DNA from: Sweltsa coloradensis
Lineage: Eukaryota; Arthropoda; Insecta; Plecoptera; Chloroperlidae
Direction of reading: 5' to 3'
DNA: 64,000 nucleotides
NCBI GenBank assembly: GCA_024449915.1
Contig: JAMZAV010000167.1
Coordinates: 62,001 to 126,000 of the forward strand
Below the pieces are notes generated by a model that ran no database searches, had not been told where the DNA came from, and saw nothing but the letters and a program-made list of their open reading frames with translations. The translations under genes and the position numbers were made by a program. Shown piece by piece: positions 1 through 10,935 of this stretch; the stretch's first letter is position 1; every line of letters starts with the position of its first letter.

Positions 1-348
1 TCTTTCAAAAGGTACTAGCCCCTACATCACCATAACCTTAATGTCCATGTGAAATATGAACGTTGTAGCCCCACCCGTTTGGTCAGAATCGGCCCAAATG
101 TCACAAAAATATTGCACTAAAAATAAAAAATAAACGTAAAAGTATGATATTCATGAGAAATATTTCTTCGATTGTACTAAAAAATGTGGCACGTCTAAGT
201 TCAGAGATTTCAAAGGTCCCCTCAAATTTTCATCAAGATCGCATATGCCGTTTTCCCAGTAGCGTGCGAACAAACAGACAAAAAAAAAACACCGAGCTTA
301 ATTTTTTGGGGGGGTCAGTGAAATTGAAGACTTCGCTTTGCTCATCCA
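1..348 (-). mobile_element. Helentron-like element, partial (cut by window edge)
   Basis: This is the right part of a copy of the CTAG-ended repeat family whose fuller copies lie at 60109-60883 and 62104-62706. It shares with the 60109 copy the blocks 'ggtactacatcaccataacc', 'aacgttgtagccccacccg' and the end 'gctcatcca'. It codes for nothing recognisable; the short reading frame across it is repeat sequence. Confidence 0.6.
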
Positions 349-368
349 AAAAGCCTAATGCAGATAAA

Positions 369-901
369 TAGGGCTGTGAACGGGTACCCGTTGATAATAA
401 CCAGGGTAATGTCCCCAGGGGTAGTCGTCGGGTACTTGTTTCACTGTTTTTCGCCTCAAATTCCGCTCAATTAAACGCAACCGCTGGCCAGTCTTTCAAT
501 CGTCAGAGCGCAGCAGCGGCAGTAAGTGATTCATCATTAATAAGTGCTCGAATTTTGTCTGTGTCGAGCTCGAGTGAGTGACGTCACCAACACGCTATGC
601 GCACACCACTATTCATTGTAATCGGCCGATAAGTGACTGGCGGAGATATTTATGCTTTCCGTCAATCCTTCTGAAAGTCGTTTTTAACAGCTGGACATTA
701 GAAACGAGCATCTATGGCTTCCAAGACCGTCGACAAGTTCACGTTCATGAGAATGTGTGTGTTAAAAATGACAACCTGTCAATATAAAGTAAATTGACTA
801 ACATCACAAAAACTTTTTTTACCTTCTTTAACGTAAAAAAATCTTAAAATTTTCGTAATTTCGGATCCGGGGAGGCATTTGGACTAATTTGCACAGCCCT
901 A
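369..901. mobile_element. Non-autonomous hAT-type element with 8-bp target duplication
   Basis: The element begins TAGGGCTGTG and ends CACAGCCCTA, a 10-bp terminal inverted repeat. It is flanked by a perfect 8-bp duplication, CAGATAAA, at 361-368 and 902-909. An 8-bp duplication and a TAGGG start are hallmarks of the hAT superfamily. At 533 bp it has no transposase. Confidence 0.85.
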
Positions 902-1432
902 CAGATAAACAATAGTATGATAGTCCTAAGCTTTACATTACAAAAACGTACGGTAATAATATGTCATTTCTTTTCTTTTAATGATCTCACGCAATCTCCT
1001 GTTACCGGTACTTAATAAAAATGTAAAACAAAAGGATGTGACAATTGTCATTGTTCTTTTGCTAAACTGCTGATCTACATGCCTGTGGAAGGCAGTGGAA
1101 AATAACATGTTGTGTTTGTTGTTGCATTGGAAATTGTTGATTGAATGCTAGTTGCCCCGACTTAACCAGGCCTTATTCCGCCTTATACCACCTATACCTA
1201 CCCGGGATAAAATATAAATGAATAGGGCCATTGTGACCTATCTCCCTCTGCTCAAGCGGGAAATACGAATGACGTATTTTGGGCTGTTTTCAACCGCTTA
1301 TTGATATTTTGATTACCGTATCGATAATGACTTGACTTTTGATTATCAATTATCGAGATTTTGACCCAATATTGATTATTGATTGATAACATTGATTATC
1401 GTGTGCATCCCTATTATTCATTTGTGACATAC

Positions 1433-1599
1433 CATCTGCGTAGACATCCCCATGCACATCGACTGCAGCTAGATCAAAATGTTTCCATAGCTGCCCTTTC
1501 TTCCAAACTTCCAGATACTGCTTTTTGTTTTTCGATTCAAATGAAATTTCTCGTACTACTCCTCGTAGTTCTTCAGTTTTCGAAAGGCTTGACAATATC
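1433..1599 (-). CDS. APEH: APEH coding exon 3
   Basis: The acceptor is 'caccttag' ending at 1600 and the donor is GTATGT starting at 1432. The exon is 167 nt and starts by completing a split glutamate codon. It translates as ILSSLSKTEELRG..., running to HGDVYAD, and matches the APEH segment that contains the 'LEVW' motif. Confidence 0.85.
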
Positions 1600-4500
1600 C
1601 TAAGGTGGAAATGAAAAACAAACAATAGTTCCAGACACCATATAGGCCATATACCATAGGCTATAGATAGGCCTAAGTTCTAGGCCCTATATTGTTTCTT
1701 TAATCACAATTATTAATATCTCAAATTAACTCCTGAACTGCTTTGTTAATCAACCCACCACTTATTATGGATAAGATCATTGTTGGTCATTGTTCGCCCC
1801 GCCAATGGTGTTGGCGCCTACTGGGTTGGCTTGGTCTGCTTTAAAAATTTAATGTGCCCCACGGCCCCCACTGAAAATCAGTACTGTGACTTGAGTAGGG
1901 TAGCCGACATTCTAAATACAAATTTATTGATTTTATTTTTATTTATTTATTTATTGCAGGGCTATCTTTGCCTGAGGACAATAAATTACCTATCATTTGT
2001 ACATTAACACTAGGAAAACGCTTAAGTCCCGCCGCGTTGATGGATGAGCGTAATTTTTTTAAACGAAAAAAGCGTAAAATTGCGATTTTTTTAATAGATA
2101 ATTTTTCGATTACGCTCAAATTTCACACGAATATATTAATTCATAAAATTAAAGTTCTGTGAAAAAATCATTACAATCGGATAAAGCATGTAGATGTTAT
2201 AAGTCGAAGAATTTTTTTAAAAATCGAAAAAAATCGTAAAATTGCGATTTTAATGAGAAATAATTTTTCGATCGATTTTTCCCCCCGTGCAGTTCTTCGT
2301 TCAGAGATTTCATAGATCTTTATAAAATTTCATCGCAATTGGAGTATTGGTTTAGCCGGAATCGTGTTCACAGACACACAAAAATACAAAAAAAAAAAAA
2401 AAGAAAGAAAAAAAAAAAAAAAACATTCCGGATTTTTTTCTCCAGTGTAGTGAAATGGAATCTTCGCTTCGCTCGCTACGCTCATCCAATAACCATTTTA
2501 AACGTATTGATTAAAAAAACTCAAAACTTCAACAATTCATCATTGTGCATCACATCGATGTATTCCAACTTCGATTAAAGTTTGGGATCTTAATAAAAGC
2601 ACAATATATTGAGCATCCATACACGCTATCTTCTGCTGCTTCCGCCATTTATCAATTTGAATTTTGTGACTAAAGAGAGAGGACTCAGTCGCTTGCTCGA
2701 TTTCCACCTAGGACCCCAGAATGTCAATTTATTTATTATTTATTTAACGTCTATCCTATTCAGTTATAAAAACAAAATAAATCTAATTACCTAGATGCAG
2801 AAACAACAATAAACTACATTTAAGTAAATATTTGAAATAGTAGCATAACAACAACAATGCATTAAACACAACAATTTTGGTTAACAAATAAAAATTATAT
2901 TAGGTAAATGCATTTAATTAGGGTTGCCGTTCGATGTGAAAATCGTGATCGATAATCGGAGGCATCGAATCGATTATCATATCGAAATATATCGATATCA
3001 TAGACCCAAATCGATTATCATATCAAATTCCAAATTGAGCCTAGGAAGCAGAAACACGGAAGAAACATCGCGAATTCAATATAATTGGGCAGACTGACGC
3101 TAGAGAAGTTCACGCCACAACACGTCGAGCCGTACTGAATACATCGCAATCGGGCCGGGCGATGTTTTCGTATCGCCTTGTATCGCGCTGCGAGCGCATG
3201 CGCACTGGCGGCGGTGGGCGTGGCATTATACTTGAGCAGCGATTGGCTACTCCGACAACCAATCGGCGCGTTGATACGACAGCGCAGGCATTTTTAAGCA
3301 TGGTAACCGCGAAAACATCGATGTCACTATTTAAATCGATAATCATATCATATCATATCAAAATACTTGAATCGATTATCATATCATATTACTGATATCG
3401 ATAATCGATCGATATTTCGATTATCGACGGCAACCCTACATTTAATGAATGAATCAAATATAAAAAAGGGTGGGGAATGAAAAGAAAAGAAAAGAAAAAA
3501 AGGAAAAAAGAAAGAAAGAAGGAAAAAAACATTAAAAAAGAAAAAAGAAGAGAAAAACAGGACAGATTGTGCTCGGAACCAATCATCAAACTCTACGTAA
3601 ATATTAGTATGATTGGAGAAGGGTTGACAGGTCGGAAAAGCAGTTTATTATACTGCCCTACTATATTATAGTAGTAGTATAAAGTAAATATTGATAGGCC
3701 TATCAAAAATTTTGCCACATATTGAAATTATTGATGTTGTATGAAAATATCAATTAATTTGCCCAGCAGACCAAATAAATACTCAATATTAAATATTAAT
3801 GGGATGTACAGTCTTTAAGATCTTGAAAAACATTGTCAGTAACATAACATAATCTATCATTCAATTTCAAATCATAAAAAAAAAAAAAACTAAAAGTAAT
3901 TTTAAAAAGTAAATTTAGGCTACCAGCAAGTCATTAGCAGCATAACAAACTGATTGATTCCTCGATTTGGTTAGTCAGGAAACACTCTCGTAGGTGGAAT
4001 TGATCGTATTTAATAAAATAAGCCAGAAATAACAAAATCTACCTTGACCGGGGATCGAACTCGGTTTCCCACTTGGTGGGCGGACGTCATGACCACTAGA
4101 GTTAGACCACCAAGCAAATAATTTCTGGATTGTTAGTGGGTGCATTATAGATCTAAATATATGGGACAGTCATTAGGTTCGTTCTTTCGTGTGAAGCTGT
4201 ATAGGCCTACACTGGCTTGTTTTTTCGCTTCAGTGTAACACTCTAGCATTACCGGTAGGCCTACATTGGCCCAATAGCCAGTGTAGAGTGCTTACACCGG
4301 CACTGAGTTTACACTAAGTCTGCAAATTAACAGATATATTGACACCCATAATTATGTGATTTAAATAAAGTAAATTCCAGTCTTGGGGAGGAATGCGTTC
4401 CTTTTTCAGGAACATTTGTGGAAAGGAAACGCGTTCCTTTTCTTAGATCAGGAACTTGTAACATCAAAGTTAATATTTAGTGGGAACTTGGAACGAATTT

Positions 4501-7500
4501 AAGGTTCCATTACAAGTTCCTTTCGCTGTTGTAATACCGTCGAATTCCAGTAGTAGTCGTAGCTAAACTGCAGTATGAAAAATATCTTGTGTTTTCGAAA
4601 ATGACGCCACCCTCGTCAGATGGCCTGGGACTCCCTTTAATAAATAAATCTAATGATAAATTAACTCCTATCACATTTATTATTATTTAAATCAGTGATG
4701 GTATTAGGAACGAGGAATATCTCAGTTCCTTTTTAGGCAGCTAAGTAACTGAACTTTTCGGGGGAACCTACCAAAGACTGCTAAATTCCTAACTAGACCC
4801 TTCAGTCTCATAAGCCATATAACTCATTTTCATTGGAGTAGGCCCACCTACTTTTATTTTAATATTTTAAAAGCAGACTGAACCCACCTGCAGGCACAGA
4901 CACTATCATCAAGCGAAAATGACCGACAGAGATTGATCATAGAAAATAGCAATCAATTGGTTCTCAAGGCATGATTCACCAGTAGGTCATTGAAGAATGA
5001 ACAAGGCTAATTTTGGAATAACTCTACAGCCTACAATTCATTATGTGCTTTATTGCTAAGAAGGCTCCCAAGTCACCATTCACACGTAGGCTACCTATAC
5101 TAGCTCCAACGAAAGAATGCAGATGCTTTGTAGTGGTGGGGGTAGTATGAATGCACGGTAAAAGGAATATCGCCTTTGTGTATGAAACAAATATCTTTTA
5201 CCAACGCAAGCAAAAATAATCTGTGCTAGATCACATAGTTCCTCCGTGTGCTAGATCCACGCTGAGCTAGCCTGAATAGAGTTGACAAAGTTGTTATGTT
5301 GGGAAAACAATTTCGAGCCATCTGCATTCTTTTGATGGAACCACTATATACCAGAGGCCTAACCCAACAATTCCAAATTAAGGTTAACAATCTTCTGCCT
5401 AACGTGGGATTCCAACCCAGGAACTTGTACATTGAAATCAGAGACTAGAATCACTAGCATACTATATATGCATACTTACTCAAATGTGATATCAGTTGGC
5501 AACATATTTGAAGTTTTCTGCAGTGTAGTCTCAAGAAAATGAGTCTGTTGAAACTTAATTGAAGTTCCCCTCTCCAGATTTCGCTGAGACCACGATGAAA
5601 CAATTGTTACTCCATTATTGCTTCCCGAAACTCTTAAAACCTTTGCAGATGTAGGAGAAGGATACTGGGATACAGCTTTGAACACTTTAACAGCTTTGTC
5701 AATCTGAAATAACAATTCCAAGGTTACTTCAACATGAAACATAAATAGGCGGATACGCCTGTATCAATTTTGTTGGATCTATTTACAGGGTTCTTAAAGC
5801 AAGGTCAGTTGGGGCAAAAATGAGCCATAACAATTTAAGGGGTAAAAATGAGACAGTCCAAAATTAGAATGATGGGATTAAAATATTGGTTTGAAAAAAT
5901 AATAAAAATATATAGAATTTGAATAGGCTTTAATCAAAGTTATTCATGATGGTAGGTAGGCCTAATTATGCCATATAGGCCTAGGCCTAACGCCTCACGC
6001 AAAAAACACTATTTTCAACACTGTGATATTCCATTAAAAGCTTAGGTACGCGAGAGTGGGGGGGGGGGGGGGGCGAAGCGCGTAAGTCTTGCATTATTTT
6101 ATTATTATTAAAACATACGCGATTTGCGCTTCCCCCCCCCGCGTACCTAAGCTTTTCCACGTGTTTTTTTGCGTGAGGCGCTATACAGCATTTTTACCTT
6201 CATGACTTCATGCTGAATAAAAATATTAAAACTCATTGATATTAATTCATAATCACTACTTGTACAAAATCCCGTGGAAAGAAATTGAATAAATATGTTC
6301 AAACTTCCCGCCATACAAGGTTTCTTACCCACTGAGCCACCGAGGTAACCTCAACCATGCGGCATGCCATTCGTAAAAAAGAAGAATAGGCCTATGTGAT
6401 ATTAACCGTGAATAAAGAAGAAGTGGCCTTAGATTTGGCAAACAGATATGCGAAGCAAGTTAAAATTCCGATAAAGCAGAAGTGAAAAGCTATGAGAATC
6501 ACGCGACAATCGTAAGTCAGATTATCCTGAGGGGGATACAAACCCAGGACTGTGGTATTTCGTCATTCTTATTTGGCCATGCAATCATTCGAACATTATT
6601 AAGCATCGGGAATTATTGATATTATAATTAAAATGAAAGGAAAAGTGAATCGTAAGTTCTAGAAAAAATAAATTTTATTTGGATGGACTTTCAAAATGGT
6701 GGCTATAAAAATTCTTGTGGAAATCAAAATGCGATGCAGTTTGCGATTTATCGAAATTGGTACAGATCGATCAATCGAGAAATAGGCCTAAGTTGCATGA
6801 TCAGCTTTGAAGATTATAAAATGGCTGCTTTGTTGACATTTGCGAAGTGACAGTGACTGATTGTTTTGTTGGTTTGACCTATTCCAACAACCCAGAATGT
6901 AATTATGAGCAGGCCTACTTCTGGCGGTGATTTATACTAATTCCATGGGGATTACTTCAAGTGTGATTCTGATTACCTACTCAGGACTATATTTACTGAA
7001 ATCTGAAAATCAACATGGAACTGTAATTGGATAAGAAGCCATCTATAGTATGATCTCGACATTGTCAGCTGGACCAGTCAACACATCTTTAAGCATCACC
7101 ACGACATCCGATTCTTCATAGGATTGAGTAGGTATTCTCCGATTGACAGAGCAAAAATTATTTAAAATTCTAAATTTGTGGAAAGTTTAACTGTTATGTC
7201 ATGACCGGGATCAGCCGCTCATGAAGACTGAATTGTTCTAGTTAAGGTGGATCCACATAAAAACATAACACGTAGCCCTAAGGTTTTAGTTTTAACGCTT
7301 AGTGTGTAAGTGTGGTACCTAGCCCTACACATAAAAACGTAGGGTAAGCACAAAGAATTCAGACCAATATATTATGTCAGTTCCTTTTAAGTTCTTTGCA
7401 GAGTGAACATAGAAAATTTTGATGAAAGAAGGATTCAAAAGGTTATAGGCCTAGGTCTAATAAAGATTATTATTAATAATAAAATTTTTACAATCGATGT

Positions 7501-10164
7501 TGATAGGCCCTAATGCAAATAGCTAATGCTCCAAGTCCTGCCAACTTTATATATTTATTACGGATGCGTAGTTGACTGTAGTAGTCAAGTCTTTCAAAGT
7601 AGATGTTAGTTTGACTCAACATTTTTGTACGTAAGCATACCGTAAGGTTTTGTCGTAAAGTTGAAAATTGTTCAACTTTCTTACGCATTAAAACAGTGTC
7701 TGTCTTATGCATTATGTCTTAAAACTTATGCAATTGTGTGAACGCCAGTACGTGTTTCCTATGTTCCAACATTACGACTAGGGCTACGCGTTAAAACCTT
7801 ATGATTACGTCTTACGTTTTTATGTGGATCCGCCTTTATACAGCGCTGTTAGGTAGGTAGGATTTGTGTATGAGAAGTGTAGGCCTACCTCTTCATGAGG
7901 CTGTTTTGGGCATAATATATCTGATCATGGGAACCCATATTTTTGTCTATAGTCTTTTGTTATTTTAGGCTGTCTGTAGTCATTGGATACGGTACAAGAG
8001 CTAGGAGTAATTTATTTGTGACCGGAGGTCACTGGCACCCAATTTAAAAACCCCAATAGGCACGTAGTGGCACGTTTGATTAGGCCTGTTCGGTACCGGT
8101 CGGTTATTTTGAATACCGCCAAACCGGTTTACAAGTTGCCGTAAAAACCGGTGTTAGGTATAAACCGGTTTTCGGAATTAACCGGTATACCGGTATTAGG
8201 TATAAACTGGTATGCCGGTTTACGATATCAACCGGTTTTTGGTAAATACTGATTTTCGGTACAAACCGGTATACCGATTTTTGTTTTGAATCGGTATGCC
8301 AATTTTCGGTATTAACCGGTGTACCGATTTTCGGTAAAAACCGGTATTGACCAGCGGGCGACCCGGGCCCGCGGCACTCTTCAGCACGGGAGGACATGTA
8401 GTTACAGATGAACGCGTGTGTCTTACCGGAGAGCACGCAGAGCAGCTAGTGTTTCTAGCCATGAACAAAGAGTTTGTTTCGAAACCTAAGTGAATTGAAT
8501 CAGGCTCACCATATCACTCACTTTAAAATACAATAAAGTAAAATTGTCCTTTTTGTTTTTGTGGCAAATCGGTGATCATATCATATTTTGTGTAAAACGG
8601 TAAAAAAATTCAAACAAAGCAGGTTATCTCTCAATCTTACTTTATAATTTTCGTTGCATAGTTATCTTAGATAATTATTTTATTTTTGAATTATTCATTC
8701 TAGTTTTTTTTTATACATGTGGTTACTTATATCCAAAAATAACTATCTCGAAATCGTAGCCCCATATGGCAAAACTTCTTAGACCAATTTTGGGGCGCGC
8801 CTCAAACTTTAGAACAATTGTCCTCGTTATGTGTGAAAACTCTCCGTCATTTACGGTTTTGCTAAATTAAAAAAAAAATGTAAATTTTCAAAATTAAAAT
8901 GCCGTATTACGTATATCTCTACTTACTGTAGGCCTATCACATAAAATAAAATATAATTCTGATTATTTACTTGTATGATTTATTTGCTTGACTGATTTCC
9001 TTGGAGACATGTATGTGTATAGAATCCTAGCTACAAACGGAGATTTTGTAGTTTGTAGTTGTACTAACAAATGCGACAATCGCGACTTGCTCAGCTTGAC
9101 TATAATATGACTGACATATGTTTGCAAATTTATGTAAATACCTGTGTGAATTGTGATTATATAGGTACTGATGAATAATATGGTAATGATAACCCCCCGC
9201 CCCGCCCCGTGTCCGGTAACTCACTCGTTCCACTGTAACATGCATGCATGGTTATCATGAAAAATAGTACATATTTTATTATGTTTATGTATTTGAAGTC
9301 TTGCTCGCGGTCGCTGGCAGTGGGTGCAGTGGCACATTGTATTGGGCGCACGCGCGCTATGGCGAAGCAAACCGGGAACGCGGATTATCGGCGATAAGTC
9401 GATGTGATTGTGATTTGTGAACTCAAAGATCAGCGATCTGAAAACCGAATAACTGGATAATTCGGTATCTAAAAGACATAACAGTAAATATCGTCATACT
9501 ATTTAACAGAATCGGTATACCGTTAAACACCAATATACCGGTTAAACTGCAAAATCGGTTGTTCAGTAAAAACCGGTATTTAATGTATACCGGCTATTCG
9601 GTATGAACCAGTTTTCCGGTTAATACCGTTATACCGGTTATTCGGTATAAACCGGTATAACAGTAAATACCGAATATCCGGTTTATACCGAATATCCGGT
9701 ATCGGTATTTATACCGTTTACCGACTACTATACCGGTATTTTCAGATACCGGATACCGGTATGAAAATTTCCATACCGAACAGGCCTACGTTTGATGACA
9801 CAACGTGGGCTGAAAAATTACCAATAGGCCTAAGTCCGTAGTGTCACAAGGACATTAGAGAGGCTTAGGCCTTACCGGTATCACAAAATAGGATAACAAC
9901 TTGTTGATTTTCTTTCTTTCTTTCAGAGGCCTAGGCCCTAGGCCTACTGTTAGCCCCTAGGCCTATGCCTGACAGCTAGAGAGGCCCTCTAGGGCGTCTA
10001 GGCCTACTTATTTCAGAAGCTTTTGAATACTATTGGGGTTCCTTAAAATATAAAATCCTATGCCTAGCTAATAGGCCTACACAAAATAAGCTCTAGGCCT
10101 GTGTCTAGGCCTCTACATAAGCCCTATAAGCCCTAGCTAAGCCAATATTTACCTGCGACGTCAT
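1433..10164 (-). CDS. APEH: Acylamino-acid-releasing enzyme (acylaminoacyl-peptidase), 5' part of gene
   Basis: Three coding exons on the minus strand are proposed: 10153-10164, 5480-5703 and 1433-1599. Together they encode about 134 N-terminal residues; the full enzyme is about 730 residues, so most of the gene lies off the left edge. Splice phases agree: exon 1 ends in phase 0, exon 2 joins exon 3 through a split GAG codon, and all acceptors and donors are AG and GT. Similarity to animal APEH is clear in 'SWSQRNLERGTSIKF' (exon 2) and 'KKQYLEVWKKGQLW' (exon 3), which belong to the N-terminal part preceding and entering the beta-propeller. APEH is a cytosolic serine peptidase of the prolyl oligopeptidase family that removes N-acylated residues from short peptides; its catalytic domain is C-terminal and not present here. 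The introns (about 3.9 and 4.4 kb) are loaded with transposons. I found no further exon in 1-1432. Confidence 0.85.
1790..1965 (+). repeat. Interspersed retroposon copy with (ATTT)n tail
   Basis: It contains 'gggttggcttggtc' and 'cccccactgaaaatcagt', followed by an ATTT-rich tail. The same blocks recur at 43785-43900 (plus) and, inverted, at 45740-45812. The shared core with an A/T-rich tail suggests a SINE or truncated LINE 3' end. No head with RNA polymerase III boxes was recognised. Confidence 0.5.
2010..2488 (-). mobile_element. Helentron-like element, full length, about 480 bp
   Basis: The plus strand reads CTAGGAAAACGC at the left end and GCTACGCTCATCCA at the right end. Read on the minus strand the element starts TGGATGAGCG and ends TTTTCCTAG. 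It sits between T and T of the host and has no target duplication, as rolling-circle elements of the Helentron type do. It encodes nothing. Confidence 0.6.
2724..3560 (-). repeat. Retroposon copy, interrupted by a hAT insertion
   Basis: Apart from the insertion at 2919-3446, this is an inverted copy of the repeat at 18000-18330. Both share the tail 'acgttaaataaata', the block 'cataggatagac' in related form, and an AAAAG-rich run at the other end. The copy at 18 kb therefore shows the site before insertion. Confidence 0.65.
2919..3438. mobile_element. hAT-type MITE with CATTTAAT duplication
   Basis: The ends are TAGGGTTGCCG and CGGCAACCCTA. The perfect 8-bp duplication CATTTAAT lies at 2911-2918 and 3439-3446. 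The subterminal parts are dense in ATCGAT and GATTATC repeats. The paralogous repeat at 18109-18116 carries a single CATTTAAT, the empty site. No transposase is present. Confidence 0.9.
4042..4116 (-). repeat. tRNA-like SINE head
   Basis: On the minus strand there is an A-box-like 'tggtctaactctagtggtca' (4089-4108) and a B box 'gagttcgatccccgg' (4049-4063) at tRNA-like spacing. The body continues into an 'aacactctcgtagg' block that also occurs near 47371. I read it as a tRNA-derived SINE rather than a working tRNA, because no clean cloverleaf was traced. Confidence 0.45.
4380..4800. repeat. Degenerate DNA-element remnant with GGAAC/GTTCC motifs
   Basis: The stretch is dense in GTTCC and GGAAC and starts 'cagtcttggggagg', like the CAGTG-type hAT ends seen at 50234. 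No matching opposite end or target duplication was found, so the assignment is tentative. Confidence 0.3.
5385..5468 (-). repeat. tRNA-like SINE head next to APEH exon 2 donor
   Basis: On the minus strand a B-box-like 'cctgggttggaatccca' follows 'tagtgattctagtctc' at tRNA-like spacing. It begins within about 12 bp of the exon 2 splice donor. It is probably a SINE remnant. Confidence 0.35.
5480..5703 (-). CDS. APEH: APEH coding exon 2
   Basis: The acceptor is 'gttatttcag' and the donor is GTAAGT. The 224-nt exon starts IDKAVKVFKAVSQYP and ends in a split GAG codon that exon 3 completes. It contains 'WSQRNLER', the counterpart of the conserved W-T/S-Q-R-D/N-L-E-R segment of APEH. Confidence 0.88.
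5989..6182. mobile_element. Palindromic (foldback) MITE with poly-G centre
   Basis: The outer arms are 'cgcctcacgcaaaaaacac' and its complement ending 'gcgtgaggcg'; inner arms are 'aaaagcttaggtacgcg' and 'cgcgtacctaagctttt'. The centre holds a G run near 6058-6073 and a C run near 6132-6140. A TA or TAA duplication is possible but not clear. Confidence 0.6.
7245..7835. mobile_element. PIF/Harbinger-type MITE with TTA duplication
   Basis: The terminal repeats begin AGGTGGATCCACATAAAAAC on the left and, inverted, AGGCGGATCCACATAAAAAC on the right; similarity extends about 45 bp, to 'aaggtttta'. The flanks are TTA at 7242-7244 and 7836-7838. A 3-bp TTA duplication is typical of the PIF/Harbinger superfamily. 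It has no coding sequence. Confidence 0.7.
8081..9788. mobile_element. hAT-type element with long ACCGGT subterminal arrays
   Basis: The ends are TAGGCCTGTTCGG and CCGAACAGGCCTA, with a perfect 8-bp duplication CGTTTGAT at 8073-8080 and 9789-9796. About 265 bp on the left (8090-8355) and 340 bp on the right (9440-9780) are irregular repeats of 'ccggtttataccg'-like units. The roughly 1 kb middle shows no transposase, so it is non-autonomous. Confidence 0.9.
9905..10140. repeat. AGGCCTA-rich block in APEH intron 1
   Basis: TAGGCCTA and variants occur more than ten times in about 230 bp. No terminal repeats bound the block. The motif is scattered throughout the window and is densest here. Confidence 0.6.
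10153..10164 (-). CDS. APEH: APEH putative coding exon 1 (start codon)
   Basis: ATG ACG TCG CAG is followed by a GTAAAT donor, giving MTSQ in phase 0, which is the phase exon 2 needs. The start has A at -3. The exon is only 12 coding nt, so it rests on phase and position rather than on similarity. Confidence 0.5.
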
Positions 10165-10844
10165 TGTGGTGCGTTAGGACGTGTTCTGTATTCACCTTTC
10201 GAAGAGCCGACACCCAGGAAGAATGCACAATGAGGTGGCACAAGGTAGGCCTAGACCTAAGTATGAACTTCAATTGAAAACCTTTTTATGCTTGTGCATA
10301 CACCATTGTTTTATTTAATCTTGTAATTACTGCCTAGGGTATCAGGCAACCCATGATTAAAATGAACGAACTGAAAGTTAGCTTTGACATGTTGCTAGGC
10401 CACTGCCGACAGATCGCAGCACCATCGCCATCCATTGCACTGTTACCACTGGTTAGGTATAATATTTTAATAACACACGTACACGCTCTCTAAAATCATC
10501 AATAGTCTGAATTAAACCTGTTTTGAAATGAACGCATCTCATTTTAAATAAAGGTTTCTATAAACTGGCAGATTTTTTATGTAGTGCGACTTATTACGTA
10601 TGCATGATCACCCAAACACTGAAATCGGGGTTGGCAGCAAAAGCGCGGTAAATTTGAATTGGACAATACCAACAAGACAACAATTCCTAAAGTTTTAGGC
10701 CCTATGAATAATTTTTTTTTTTTTACTTTTGGTAGGTTTATGTAGATCGGTTTTGGTAGTCAGGCAGCATACGACATACATAAATTGAATACATGCAAAC
10801 AACTTTTATCATTGCCATTATTTACTACAATTCAGAAATTAAAA

Positions 10845-10935
10845 AATTCCGCCCCCAACCGGGATTCGAACCACTAATCTCGACTAACCAAATCGAGAAA
10901 TTATCATTGCCATTCGTTTACCACTGTGGACAAAA
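10845..10935 (-). repeat. tRNA-like SINE head
   Basis: On the minus strand 'ccacagtggtaaacgaatgg' resembles an A box, and 'ggttcgaatcccggttgg' is a good B box. The A-to-B distance is longer than in a tRNA, so a SINE or tRNA pseudogene is likelier than a working tRNA. Confidence 0.4.

Noticed and set aside
1395..1415. hAT-like end 'gtgtgcatcccta' just past the APEH exon 3 donor
   Set aside because: No matching opposite terminus or 8-bp duplication was found; it could be a solo remnant or chance.
4042..4116. Functional tRNA gene
   Set aside because: Good A and B boxes, but I could not trace an acceptor stem pairing and it sits in a repeat body, so it is listed as a SINE head.
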